This document shows positions 57,536 to 64,000 of a stretch of DNA of 64,000 nt, piece after piece. The number at the start of each line of letters is the position of its first letter. The stretch's first letter is position 1. The DNA is from a virus. The position numbers were made by a program, and so were the translations under genes. The notes under the pieces were generated by a model. The model was given only the letters and a program-made list of their open reading frames with translations. It ran no database searches and was not told where the DNA came from. The stretch lies in IMG/VR virus record IMGVR_UViG_3300030002_000007, positions 17,479-81,478 of that record. One strand, 5' to 3'.

Positions 57536-57545
57536 CTGTAAATAC
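57536..57545 (+). promoter_or_regulatory. CTGTAAATAC promoter-like box
   Basis: AACACTGTAAATACTGTAGATAAC just before the hairpin and the 57616 gene. Confidence 0.45.
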
Positions 57546-57560
57546 TGTAGATAACAATTA

Positions 57561-57595
57561 GAAAGGAGGAACTCGTAAATGGGTGTCCTCCTTTC
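57561..57595 (+). terminator. 10-bp hairpin enclosing a ribosome site
   Basis: GAAAGGAGGA/TCCTCCTTTC, 15-base loop containing ATGGGTG. It is followed by the 16-base flank shared with 44070. It may end a transcript or hide the AGGAGG site. Confidence 0.5.
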
Positions 57596-57615
57596 TCGCA
57601 TTGTGGTTTCCGAAA

Positions 57616-57786
57616 ATGCAAACGCGCTGTGCCACCTGTAACGTAAAACTGACGAACAAAGAACTCTCGGCAGGTACCATCTTCTGTACGCCCTGTACTC
57701 ATACTTGGTGGGCTACAGCCCACGCCATCTACTACCGCAAACTTCCAAAGGAACTCAAGCATGACCTCGACCCACCTATGGGGTGA
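57616..57786 (+). CDS. Hypothetical Cys4 zinc-ribbon protein
   Basis: 56 residues: C5-x2-C8 and C24-x2-C27 form a typical zinc ribbon. The start ATG 57616 has no good ribosome site; a GTG at 57583 within the hairpin is the alternative. Overlaps the HAD gene by 26 bases. Confidence 0.5.
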   Translation: MQTRCATCNVKLTNKELSAGTIFCTPCTHTWWATAHAIYYRKLPKELKHDLDPPMG

Positions 57787-58369
57787 ATGTCCCGTCGGCA
57801 CTGCCGATGCAGACGAGACCCAAGCTATCACCTTCGCATTGTTTGACTTCCTAGAGCTCAATAAGGACACACCCGTTGCCCTGATCGACATTGATGGTGT
57901 TGTGCTCAACAACAATCACAGGCTTCACCACATCGTCGAGACAGGTGCAGATGGGAAGCAACGTCCTCGATCTGACCCTGACTGGAAAGCGTTCCACGCA
58001 GCCGCGCATCTCGACACTCCCGGTGTGTTTGCACCGATAGTGAGAGACCTAATTATCGGGCAGTACTATCCGATCTTCCTCACGGCACGCGTTGAGATTT
58101 GGGACACCACGAGATCCAACTTGGTCCAGATGCTCAGTGCTGCTATTCAGTACCCTATCGACCCGCGCTTCATCATTCTCCGTGATCGAGACTCTTCGTG
58201 GCCTGCCGACAAGTTCAAGGCCCACATCGTCAGCCAGATGATTATGCGTGGTATCAAGATCGGAGTAGCACTCGATGACTCTCACGCCAACTGCCAAGCG
58301 TATCGGCTAATGGGCATCCCTGTTCTCCGGGCATACAATCATCTACGCGAAGACGCGTTGGAGTACTGA
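57761..58369 (+). CDS. HAD-family phosphatase (polynucleotide-kinase phosphatase-like)
   Basis: 202 residues. Motif I is LIDIDGVVLN with D43 (nucleophile) and D45, motif II is IFLTAR (T near 110), a Lys follows near 148, and motif IV is ALDDSHAN near 173. It resembles the 3'-phosphatase domain of T4 polynucleotide kinase without a kinase domain. Likely to heal DNA or RNA 3' ends or hydrolyse nucleotides. AAAGGAACTC precedes the ATG. Confidence 0.7.
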   Translation: MTSTHLWGECPVGTADADETQAITFALFDFLELNKDTPVALIDIDGVVLNNNHRLHHIVETGADGKQRPRSDPDWKAFHAAAHLDTPGVFAPIVRDLIIGQYYPIFLTARVEIWDTTRSNLVQMLSAAIQYPIDPRFIILRDRDSSWPADKFKAHIVSQMIMRGIKIGVALDDSHANCQAYRLMGIPVLRAYNHLREDALEY

Positions 58370-58370
58370 C

Positions 58371-58871
58371 ATGACACTTGACGACGTGATCGTAGTCACC
58401 AACAACCTTGACTATGCTTCTGAAAAAGAGCTTGAGGTAGTGTATGTAGTCGGCAAGAACTCCACACCACAAGACATTAAACTCATGCGCTCGGCGATCC
58501 TTGAGTTGTGGAGAATAGCTGAGAGCCTTCCATACTGTACTTGGTACGGGCTCTACGGGTTGCAACGCGGTGTCCTGAACATTGTAGCTGAGAGTCGAGT
58601 TGCGGTATGGACAGAGTACGATATGGACTATGCCATTATGCGAGGCTTGAACCCCGTGCGGTTCTTTACCGGATATGGCCTAGTTCTTTGGAGTGCCGAA
58701 GTCCGAGCCTTCGACAAGCCCTTGATCCAAACTCCAGTGCGCCCTAGCTACACGGGTGACACCTGGCTCACAAACATGGCCTCAGTAGGAACCTTAAAGG
58801 GCCGTGGTGTTATTTTCAACCCTATCAACATCAGAGAGGCCACAAATGAAACTCCTGCGCAACATACCTGA
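58371..58871 (+). CDS. Hypothetical 166-residue protein
   Basis: TTGGAGTACTGAC precedes the ATG, 1 base after the HAD stop. Alpha/beta; no motif. Overlaps the next gene by 26 bases. Confidence 0.65.
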   Translation: MTLDDVIVVTNNLDYASEKELEVVYVVGKNSTPQDIKLMRSAILELWRIAESLPYCTWYGLYGLQRGVLNIVAESRVAVWTEYDMDYAIMRGLNPVRFFTGYGLVLWSAEVRAFDKPLIQTPVRPSYTGDTWLTNMASVGTLKGRGVIFNPINIREATNETPAQHT

Positions 58872-59205
58872 ACGCAAAGGCCGTTGTAAGTACGCACTGA
58901 TACGGCTCGACAAACTCGGCCTCTCTGACACACAGATCGGCAACATGACTCTGACTGAATTGCTCTTCTGTCTAAGCTCTACTCCACGGGCAGATGGCAC
59001 CAAGCTCGAAGACCTGATCGAGTTCGGTGAGCCCGGTTCCGAGAACGAATTCTTCACTGTCAAGCTCAAGGATCGCAACAGTCCTGCGGCCTTGGCTGCG
59101 TACAGTGGCCGCATTCACGCGAAAGATCCCGGGATGGCCGATGACGTTTTCCAGCTCATTGAGAGAGCCGGACAGAATCACCTTTCCTGCAAAGACCCGG
59201 ACTAA
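58846..59205 (+). CDS. Hypothetical 119-residue protein
   Basis: AGAGAGGCCACAA precedes ATG 58846. Soluble, mixed. Four bases before the dCTP deaminase. No motif. Confidence 0.6.
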   Translation: MKLLRNIPERKGRCKYALIRLDKLGLSDTQIGNMTLTELLFCLSSTPRADGTKLEDLIEFGEPGSENEFFTVKLKDRNSPAALAAYSGRIHAKDPGMADDVFQLIERAGQNHLSCKDPD

Positions 59206-59209
59206 TACG

Positions 59210-59959
59210 ATGACGATCAAATCAGACAAGTGGATCAAGCGCCAGTGCATGGCGCCATCCTTCGTGGTTCAAACCTTGGTGCCCCAAGCACAGCACCCGA
59301 TGGGCGACGTATATATGATCCCCTACGAACAGTGGATCCCCTCTTGGGCTACCGTTGAACAACTCGAAGATCAGATCCGGGAACACAAAGTCCTTGACTG
59401 CCGACCCTTGACGGCAGAAGAAGTGTTGGCCTTCAAGCCCATGATCGAGCCATTCGAGCCCTCACAGGTTCGGCAGCTTGAGGGGAATAAAGTGATCAGC
59501 TATGGACTGTCGAGCTATGGTTACGACATTCGTGCCTCTGACGAGTTCAAGGTCTTCACCAACATCAACTCAACCATTGTCGATCCCAAGAACTTCGATC
59601 CAGGTTGCTTCGTTGATGTCTCGGGCAAGGGCTACTGCATCATCCCTCCGAACAGCTTCGCGTTGGCCCGCACGGTCGAATACTTCCGCATTCCTCGCAA
59701 CGTGCTGACTATCTGCTTGGGCAAGAGCACCTACGCCCGTTGCGGCATCGTGGTCAACGTCACTCCGTTCGAGCCTGAGTGGGAAGGGCATGTCACGCTG
59801 GAGTTCTCCAACACCACGCCATTGCCAGCCAAGATTTACGCCAACGAAGGTGTGGCTCAGGTCATGTTCTTCGAGAGCGATGAAGACTGCGAAGTCTCCT
59901 ACAAAGACCGGCAGGGCAAGTACCAAGGGCAGCAGGGCGTAACAGTGCCGAGAGTCTGA
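59210..59959 (+). CDS. dcd: dCTP deaminase (Dcd-like) with N-terminal extension
   Basis: Converts dCTP to dUTP, feeding dTTP or modified pyrimidine synthesis. SYGYDIR (102-108), [10 protein letters not shown] (171-180), catalytic E198 in TLEFSN and GVAQVMFF (214-221) are all family signatures. 249 residues against about 190; the first 90 are extra and could add regulation or interaction. The start follows the previous stop by 4 bases without a clear ribosome site. Confidence 0.92.
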   Translation: MTIKSDKWIKRQCMAPSFVVQTLVPQAQHPMGDVYMIPYEQWIPSWATVEQLEDQIREHKVLDCRPLTAEEVLAFKPMIEPFEPSQVRQLEGNKVISYGLSSYGYDIRASDEFKVFTNINSTIVDPKNFDPGCFVDVSGKGYCIIPPNSFALARTVEYFRIPRNVLTICLGKSTYARCGIVVNVTPFEPEWEGHVTLEFSNTTPLPAKIYANEGVAQVMFFESDEDCEVSYKDRQGKYQGQQGVTVPRV

Positions 59960-59960
59960 C

Positions 59961-60203
59961 ATGACTACCGGAATTGATGACTACGGTTTGTTGCGTGAGG
60001 GCTGGGCTATTCGTTTAGATAGGGACGATCTCTTATCTAGTAAGAAGCATGTGTTCCCGGAAGCAGAGGCTGAGACTCACACTCCTAAAGACTGTTCGTG
60101 TTGTCCGACGATTGATGAAGCCCGTGGTTTGGTTCTTCATCATGCGTTTTCTGGGAGCCTTCCAACCTTGTCAAGGATTCAAAATGACTGCCAACACGCC
60201 TGA
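59961..60203 (+). CDS. Hypothetical 80-residue protein
   Basis: Starts 1 base after dcd. Acidic; a CSCC cluster at residues 45-48. Overlaps the next gene by 20 bases. Confidence 0.55.
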   Translation: MTTGIDDYGLLREGWAIRLDRDDLLSSKKHVFPEAEAETHTPKDCSCCPTIDEARGLVLHHAFSGSLPTLSRIQNDCQHA

Positions 60204-60690
60204 GTACTATCTGTCGTTTGCCCGAACAGTTGCTGCCGCGCTGCCGCCCGCCCCTTCTTTCAACATCCCGCTATCCATAGACCTGATCGCCAACATGCGT
60301 GTCTCGCTGACTCATCGTGGTGTAGTCGCGAACCACGTATTCCTCGGCTCTACGGTATGGAGCCTACTGATGGGTTATCAGGACTTCACAGACATGTTCG
60401 ACCCCGTGACCGAGGCAGAAGTCCTAGCTAGTGGTCATCTAGGCACCTTGTTTGGTTCGTTCGTATTCACCGATTGCTACTTCGAGCTCGACAACCGAGT
60501 GTTCACTAACGACCTGCTTGCCGTCGCCTCTATAGACTTCCCGTCCAAGCGCGACACCGTGGTGGTGCGCGACATAGTCGCCGTGCATTGCGGATCGCTG
60601 CTTCGTCAGAAGCTGGTGGTCGACAATTCTGCGCTTGATTCAGTTAAGTCAGACCTGAGTTCTATCAAGCGCCATCTCGGTCTATTCTAA
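60184..60690 (+). CDS. Hypothetical 168-residue protein
   Basis: AAGGATTCAAA precedes ATG 60184. Predicted alpha/beta, ends in a Lys/Ser helix. No motif. Confidence 0.6.
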   Translation: MTANTPEYYLSFARTVAAALPPAPSFNIPLSIDLIANMRVSLTHRGVVANHVFLGSTVWSLLMGYQDFTDMFDPVTEAEVLASGHLGTLFGSFVFTDCYFELDNRVFTNDLLAVASIDFPSKRDTVVVRDIVAVHCGSLLRQKLVVDNSALDSVKSDLSSIKRHLGLF

Positions 60691-60700
60691 AGGAGCCACC

Positions 60701-61003
60701 ATGATTTCCAGAATTCACATTCGTCTTACCTTTCCATCTAGGAGATCAGAGACCTACGTAGCTGACGTAGGCGAAAGTCCTCAGGTCTTTACCTTAGTGC
60801 GTCCCACTACACGCAACCCTGACGATAAGCTGTTGGAAGCACACGTTGTGTTTCGCGATGTCGCTTCAGGTGAAGAAGTACCTTGGGGGTTCACTATCAT
60901 GTCCGATCAGGCCATGGATTATTTCCCTCCCAGTTACATTAACGTTCCGTCGAAGCCCTCCATGTTCAGTATGCTCCGGGGCCTCTTCAGGAAGGCATCA
61001 TGA
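60701..61003 (+). CDS. Hypothetical 100-residue protein
   Basis: AAAGGAGCCACC precedes the ATG. Beta-rich. Ends in an ATGA junction. Confidence 0.6.
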   Translation: MISRIHIRLTFPSRRSETYVADVGESPQVFTLVRPTTRNPDDKLLEAHVVFRDVASGEEVPWGFTIMSDQAMDYFPPSYINVPSKPSMFSMLRGLFRKAS

Positions 61004-61233
61004 CTGCGGCTCAGTTCTATCCGCATCACGAGTGTGACTTTCCTGACGATGCAAGCTCCACGATCACGTGCAGAAAGTGCGGTAAGCTTTTCCATCTGAG
61101 CGACAAGGACGTGCGGCAAAAGCTCAAGGACGCGGTCTGTCCAGAAAGCCTACTTCATCGTGTCACCCTCGGCGATGTCTCGGAGGTAACAACAATTGCC
61201 GATACGAAGATCCGCTATAAAACGCACCTGTAG
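61000..61233 (+). CDS. Hypothetical zinc-finger-like protein
   Basis: 77 residues. H9/H10, C12, C24 and C27 in HHEC...CRKCGKLF fit a zinc finger. Coupled by ATGA to the previous gene. Confidence 0.55.
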   Translation: MTAAQFYPHHECDFPDDASSTITCRKCGKLFHLSDKDVRQKLKDAVCPESLLHRVTLGDVSEVTTIADTKIRYKTHL

Positions 61234-61251
61234 ACCCCTGATTTTGCCCTA

Positions 61252-61280
61252 TTGACACCCAACACCAGATGTGATATAAT
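61252..61280 (+). promoter_or_regulatory. Consensus sigma70 promoter
   Basis: TTGACA, exactly 17 bases, TATAAT, with TGTGA before the -10 (extended). The strongest promoter in the window. Drives the 61429 and sigma-like genes; the leader is about 140 bases. Confidence 0.9.
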
Positions 61281-61428
61281 CGTTTTGTAGGTTAGTGGAG
61301 AATCAGCAAAACTCCGGTTCATTCAATTATCATTCCGGGAGATCGTTATTGAAGAAAACTCTTTCACATTCAGCGCGCAGTATCAAAAACATCCTTTCAG
61401 TTTCAAAATATAAAGAGGGAGTTTCGCC

Positions 61429-62130
61429 GTGTTAAAGAAAGACGTATTAGGAACAGCATCATCGAAGTCATTGGAAGACGCTTTTAAGTGCGGCGAGTGC
61501 CTGCACTTTACGCAATCGTGTCACCCTCGCCGTGAGGCAGTATGTAAGACCCTAGGCGTGCGAGCCTTCGCATTAGCCCCAGCATGTTTCACCCCTGACG
61601 TTACAAAAATAATCACCAACACAGAACAGTTCGTAGTTCTGGCGTCAATCTTCAATTCCTATACTGCTCAGCAGAAGCGTATCCTCCTTGGTACGCTGCG
61701 TGGCAACAAGACCACCAAAGGAACAAAAAACCTCAAGTTCGGAACTAAGGTCTATCTCAAGACTGGCAAGGACGTACTCAACTCCTACTACTGTGCCTAC
61801 GTTGTCGGCTACACAAGTTGCGGAGAGCTCATCCTGGCCGGCAGCGCAGATCGTCGATCAGCAGGCTCGACATTCTTCGCGTACTTGAAAACTACAGAAG
61901 GCTTGCTCACACCAAAAGAGTGGAAGCTCAAACGAGCAGAGCTTGTGAGCCGAAGCGCATTCGATGACACCACCAACAGAAAGGATAGTGCCCTACACGA
62001 CAAGTACTTGGACTACGAAGTCCCAACCATTGACACCAACCCCGAAATGTTCGAGCGACGCGATGGTGCTAAGCCTGCACGAAGAAAGAGCATGCGTGCT
62101 ACAGAGTTGACAGAATTCATCGTTTCGTAA
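61429..62130 (+). CDS. Hypothetical protein with N-terminal Cys4
   Basis: GTG start with GAGGGAG upstream. C21, C24, C31 and C39 suggest a zinc or iron-sulfur site. Residues 50-120 are basic. 233 residues. Being first after a perfect host-type promoter suggests an early regulator (inference). Confidence 0.65.
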   Translation: MLKKDVLGTASSKSLEDAFKCGECLHFTQSCHPRREAVCKTLGVRAFALAPACFTPDVTKIITNTEQFVVLASIFNSYTAQQKRILLGTLRGNKTTKGTKNLKFGTKVYLKTGKDVLNSYYCAYVVGYTSCGELILAGSADRRSAGSTFFAYLKTTEGLLTPKEWKLKRAELVSRSAFDDTTNRKDSALHDKYLDYEVPTIDTNPEMFERRDGAKPARRKSMRATELTEFIVS

Positions 62131-62148
62131 TTCGGGGGTCACAACACC

Positions 62149-63096
62149 ATGTTAAGTTCCATACTAGAAGTCCCACGGGGAGATTTTGATCGAGTTGCCA
62201 GTGGGCTCTTTGCTTACTTGTTCGGCCTGATAAACAGGCAGCGCTTCTTCGAGTTCGTCGAGGATCGCGCATTAGCCAAGCAGGTGCTGGCTGCATCAAG
62301 AAGTTCGGGTTACGTCCTCAAAGACTGCAAGCTGTTTGCCCATGCACACTACGTCACTCGAAAGGAAGACAAGCACCCGAGCCCGCTAGCCTATAGCGTC
62401 ACGCGCAAGGACGCAAATTTCCTCAAACGTCTCGACCTCAAGACTGACCGCTTCTGCTATTTCACTCCTGAGCAGTTTGATCGGCTGATTGCCAAGTCCC
62501 TACTAACCCCGGACATGCGAGCCCACATCGGCAAGCTAGTTTCCAAGAAGATGACCTTCTTGGTGTCCTCATACGGAGTCACGAAAGACGACCTAGCATC
62601 CACTTTACGCAACGCTGCTTTGCGTGCCTTGTATCAACAGTACCCACGATACGAGTCAGCACTTCATGCGAAGAACATCTGCAAGACGACAATTCATAAC
62701 ACCGCAATGAACCTCATTCAGTATCACACGCGAGGCAAGCGTCAAATGCTCCGCTCTGTGTTGGGTGGGGGTGCCTTCGAGAGCGTCCATGTTCCTATGG
62801 AAGCTGTTTTCGACATGGCTGCACCAAAGCAAGACAGTACATCGATCCTAGTCCTCAAGGATCTAGCAGCAATCGAGGACAAGATCCCGGCAAGGGGGCA
62901 GGAGTTTGTGAAGGCCGCAGTAGGTGCCTATCACGAAGGCTTGTCAGTCTTCATCGGGGAAGACAACAGGGACGCCGTAGAGCGTATGAGTTATGAGCAG
63001 TACCTCAAGACCCTGCGTTCCTACTTCAATATAACCGAACAGCAGAACGACGCACTGTTCAACAGCCTCAAGCCTTATCTCAGGGAGTGTCTGTAA
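62149..63096 (+). CDS. Possible sigma-factor-like protein
   Basis: 315 residues. The stretch at about 125-200 (KDDLASTLRNAALRALYQQYPRYE...KTTIHNTAMNLIQYHTRGKRQ) has the helix spacing of sigma70 region 2: DDL-x-Q-E-like start, aromatic YP-x-Y, then a second helix ending in basic residues. A C-terminal helical part (about 265-315) could be region 4. The acidic and aromatic consensus is incomplete, so this is tentative. A phage sigma would explain the TGTAAATA boxes. Confidence 0.35.
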   Translation: MLSSILEVPRGDFDRVASGLFAYLFGLINRQRFFEFVEDRALAKQVLAASRSSGYVLKDCKLFAHAHYVTRKEDKHPSPLAYSVTRKDANFLKRLDLKTDRFCYFTPEQFDRLIAKSLLTPDMRAHIGKLVSKKMTFLVSSYGVTKDDLASTLRNAALRALYQQYPRYESALHAKNICKTTIHNTAMNLIQYHTRGKRQMLRSVLGGGAFESVHVPMEAVFDMAAPKQDSTSILVLKDLAAIEDKIPARGQEFVKAAVGAYHEGLSVFIGEDNRDAVERMSYEQYLKTLRSYFNITEQQNDALFNSLKPYLRECL

Positions 63097-63303
63097 ATGT
63101 TTACCAGTACGAGGGAATCAGTACCGTTCGCAACGAACCGCGAGTGTACTCAACACAGGGGCATGGTGCCAAGTAGCGACAAGGGGGAGTTTGTAGTTTC
63201 CCCTGACCGGATGCATCGTCGGTATGTTTGTGCTTCTTGTGCTCAACGCAACACTAACAAGCTGGCCGCTCTGTTCGGCGTCGATGAATTGACGGAGGCT
63301 TGA
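63097..63303 (+). CDS. Hypothetical zinc-binding 68-residue protein
   Basis: ATG immediately after the preceding TAA. C17, H20, C45 and C48 fit a small zinc site. Confidence 0.55.
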   Translation: MFTSTRESVPFATNRECTQHRGMVPSSDKGEFVVSPDRMHRRYVCASCAQRNTNKLAALFGVDELTEA

Positions 63304-63304
63304 C

Positions 63305-63418
63305 ATGTCGAGGATACGAACCGTAGTCCAAGTCGTGTCAATCCTTCTTGTGGGTTTCGTGGGAGTAGCTTTGCTGAAAGCTAGCAACGTTGCTCCTTTC
63401 CTCTTTGTCACCTATTGA
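63305..63418 (+). CDS. Small single-helix membrane protein (37 residues)
   Basis: ACGGAGGCTTGAC precedes ATG 63305. One transmembrane helix at about 7-24 (VVQVVSILLVGFVGVALL). Too short for usual gene finders; well placed. Confidence 0.5.
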   Translation: MSRIRTVVQVVSILLVGFVGVALLKASNVAPFLFVTY

Positions 63419-63425
63419 GATCGCT

Positions 63426-63596
63426 ATGGCAGCTCAGAAGTTTGACCACAACGAAAAATATCTGCAGCCGGGCATGCAACGTTACTATGCCCCGTCGATC
63501 TCGGCGTCGCGGAAGAAAGAGAACGAGGCCCGGCATCGGCTGGAGAACCTCAGAGAAGAACTCGAGCTCAAGAGGGAACAAGATGGCTACGTCTGA
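63426..63596 (+). CDS. Hypothetical charged 56-residue protein
   Basis: Starts 7 bases after the small membrane gene. A C-terminal Glu/Lys/Arg coiled coil. Overlaps the next gene by 14 bases. Confidence 0.55.
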   Translation: MAAQKFDHNEKYLQPGMQRYYAPSISASRKKENEARHRLENLREELELKREQDGYV

Positions 63597-63828
63597 AAAC
63601 GTAAAGTCTCCGATCACTGACCGCATCCGCAAGGAAATTGATCTAGAGATAGCAGAGCTCAAGAAGCTCAATCGACAAGCACCCTCGAAGCTGTATCTCG
63701 GCACCGCAAGTTACGCAGCCTTCAAGAAATCACTCGGCATCACCTCGAATCAGCAAATAGGTGCGTACCGAGACTTGAAGGTTAGCGTCATCTCCGACTC
63801 ACCTGCACTTGTCTTCAGGATGTCTTAA
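63583..63828 (+). CDS. Hypothetical 81-residue protein
   Basis: AGAGGGAACAAG precedes ATG 63583. An N-terminal helix, then an alpha/beta segment. No motif. Confidence 0.6.
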   Translation: MATSENVKSPITDRIRKEIDLEIAELKKLNRQAPSKLYLGTASYAAFKKSLGITSNQQIGAYRDLKVSVISDSPALVFRMS

Positions 63829-63830
63829 CA

Positions 63831-64000
63831 ATGCGAATCCCAAATAGCCCGTTTCAGTTCTCTCCCAACTTCGACGCCATCCTTAACGTGTGCGATGCGC
63901 GCCAAGCGTGGGAGTGTTTCTTAGCCTTCAACTCCTCCGGCCAACTCCCCTACCACAATTCGACTCACACCCGCTTTGTGGTTGAAGACGCATTCATGCT
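63831..64000 (+). CDS. Unidentified gene (3' end outside window)
   Basis: ATG 63831 starts 2 bases after the previous stop and stays open to the window end (56 residues). It includes LPYHNSTHTRF, faintly like the first HD-phosphohydrolase motif (H-x4-H spacing), but too little is present to call it. Confidence 0.5.
   Translation, partial: MRIPNSPFQFSPNFDAILNVCDARQAWECFLAFNSSGQLPYHNSTHTRFVVEDAFM

Noticed and set aside
57579-57641. Possible 20-residue leader peptide inside the 57561 hairpin
   Set aside because: ATG 57579 has AGGAGG nine bases upstream, but the site is locked in a 10-bp stem and the same flank recurs after a hairpin with no ORF; a terminator-like element is simpler.
1-64000. 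CRISPR arrays, integrases, transposases, insertion sequences
   Set aside because: No regularly spaced repeats, no DDE or tyrosine/serine recombinase motifs, and no terminal inverted repeats with target duplications were noticed.

Overview
The window looks like a 64 kb piece of a large tailed-phage genome that infects a Gram-negative host. The reasons are dense, often overlapping genes (many ATGA, TAATG or GTGA junctions with strong AAGGAG-type ribosome sites), a complete phage-like DNA replication and nucleotide toolbox, an overlapping inner/outer membrane spanin pair whose outer member carries a lipobox, and dozens of small unrecognised proteins. I recognise no capsid, portal, tail, terminase, integrase or transposase gene. 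The host and the exact phage group cannot be named from sequence reading alone.

Layout. From 1 to 17.8 kb all genes are on the minus strand. The far left (1-5.8 kb) is a 7-deazaguanine DNA-modification block: a DpdA/TGT-like transglycosylase (cut by the window edge), QueC and QueD. A phosphoribosyltransferase-like protein, a DUF2264 protein, a DXD glycosyltransferase and a small P-loop kinase are interleaved in the same tight run. Next come a nucleotidyltransferase-like protein, a HExxH metallopeptidase, the spanins, a dNMP kinase, a CHC2/Toprim primase, a family A DNA polymerase with proofreading domain, and an SbcD/gp47-type nuclease. A roughly 670-base gene-free strand switch (17.8-18.46 kb) with nested inverted repeats separates this block from the right part, where all genes read on the plus strand.

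The right part starts with two helicases (a DEAR-motif P-loop helicase-like protein and a Dda/RecD-like SF1B helicase), an NAD-dependent DNA ligase, and then an accessory zone (about 27-39 kb) of small unrecognised proteins. It continues with topoisomerase II large and small subunits, three Lys/Ala-rich or acidic chromatin-like proteins, a MoxR/RavA AAA+ ATPase with a metallopeptidase-VWA partner, an HNH protein and a lytic transglycosylase. From 54 kb on there is an ADP-ribosyltransferase-like protein, a cluster of gene-free structured segments including a tRNA with an oversized anticodon loop, a DenV-like pyrimidine-dimer glycosylase, a HAD phosphatase, a dCTP deaminase and a possible sigma-like factor.

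How the parts fit. Polymerase, primase, helicases, ligase, topoisomerase and SbcD form a replisome and recombination set. dNMP kinase and dCTP deaminase shape the nucleotide pool. DpdA/QueC/QueD point to replacement of guanine in phage DNA, possibly further decorated by the embedded kinase and glycosyltransferase (inference). Two promoter classes can be seen: host-like -35/-10 promoters with 17-base spacers (23.5, 28.8, 36.4, 43.6, 48.1 and 61.3 kb), and a recurring YTGTAAATA box without a -35 in intergenic DNA on both strands, reminiscent of T4-type late promoters.
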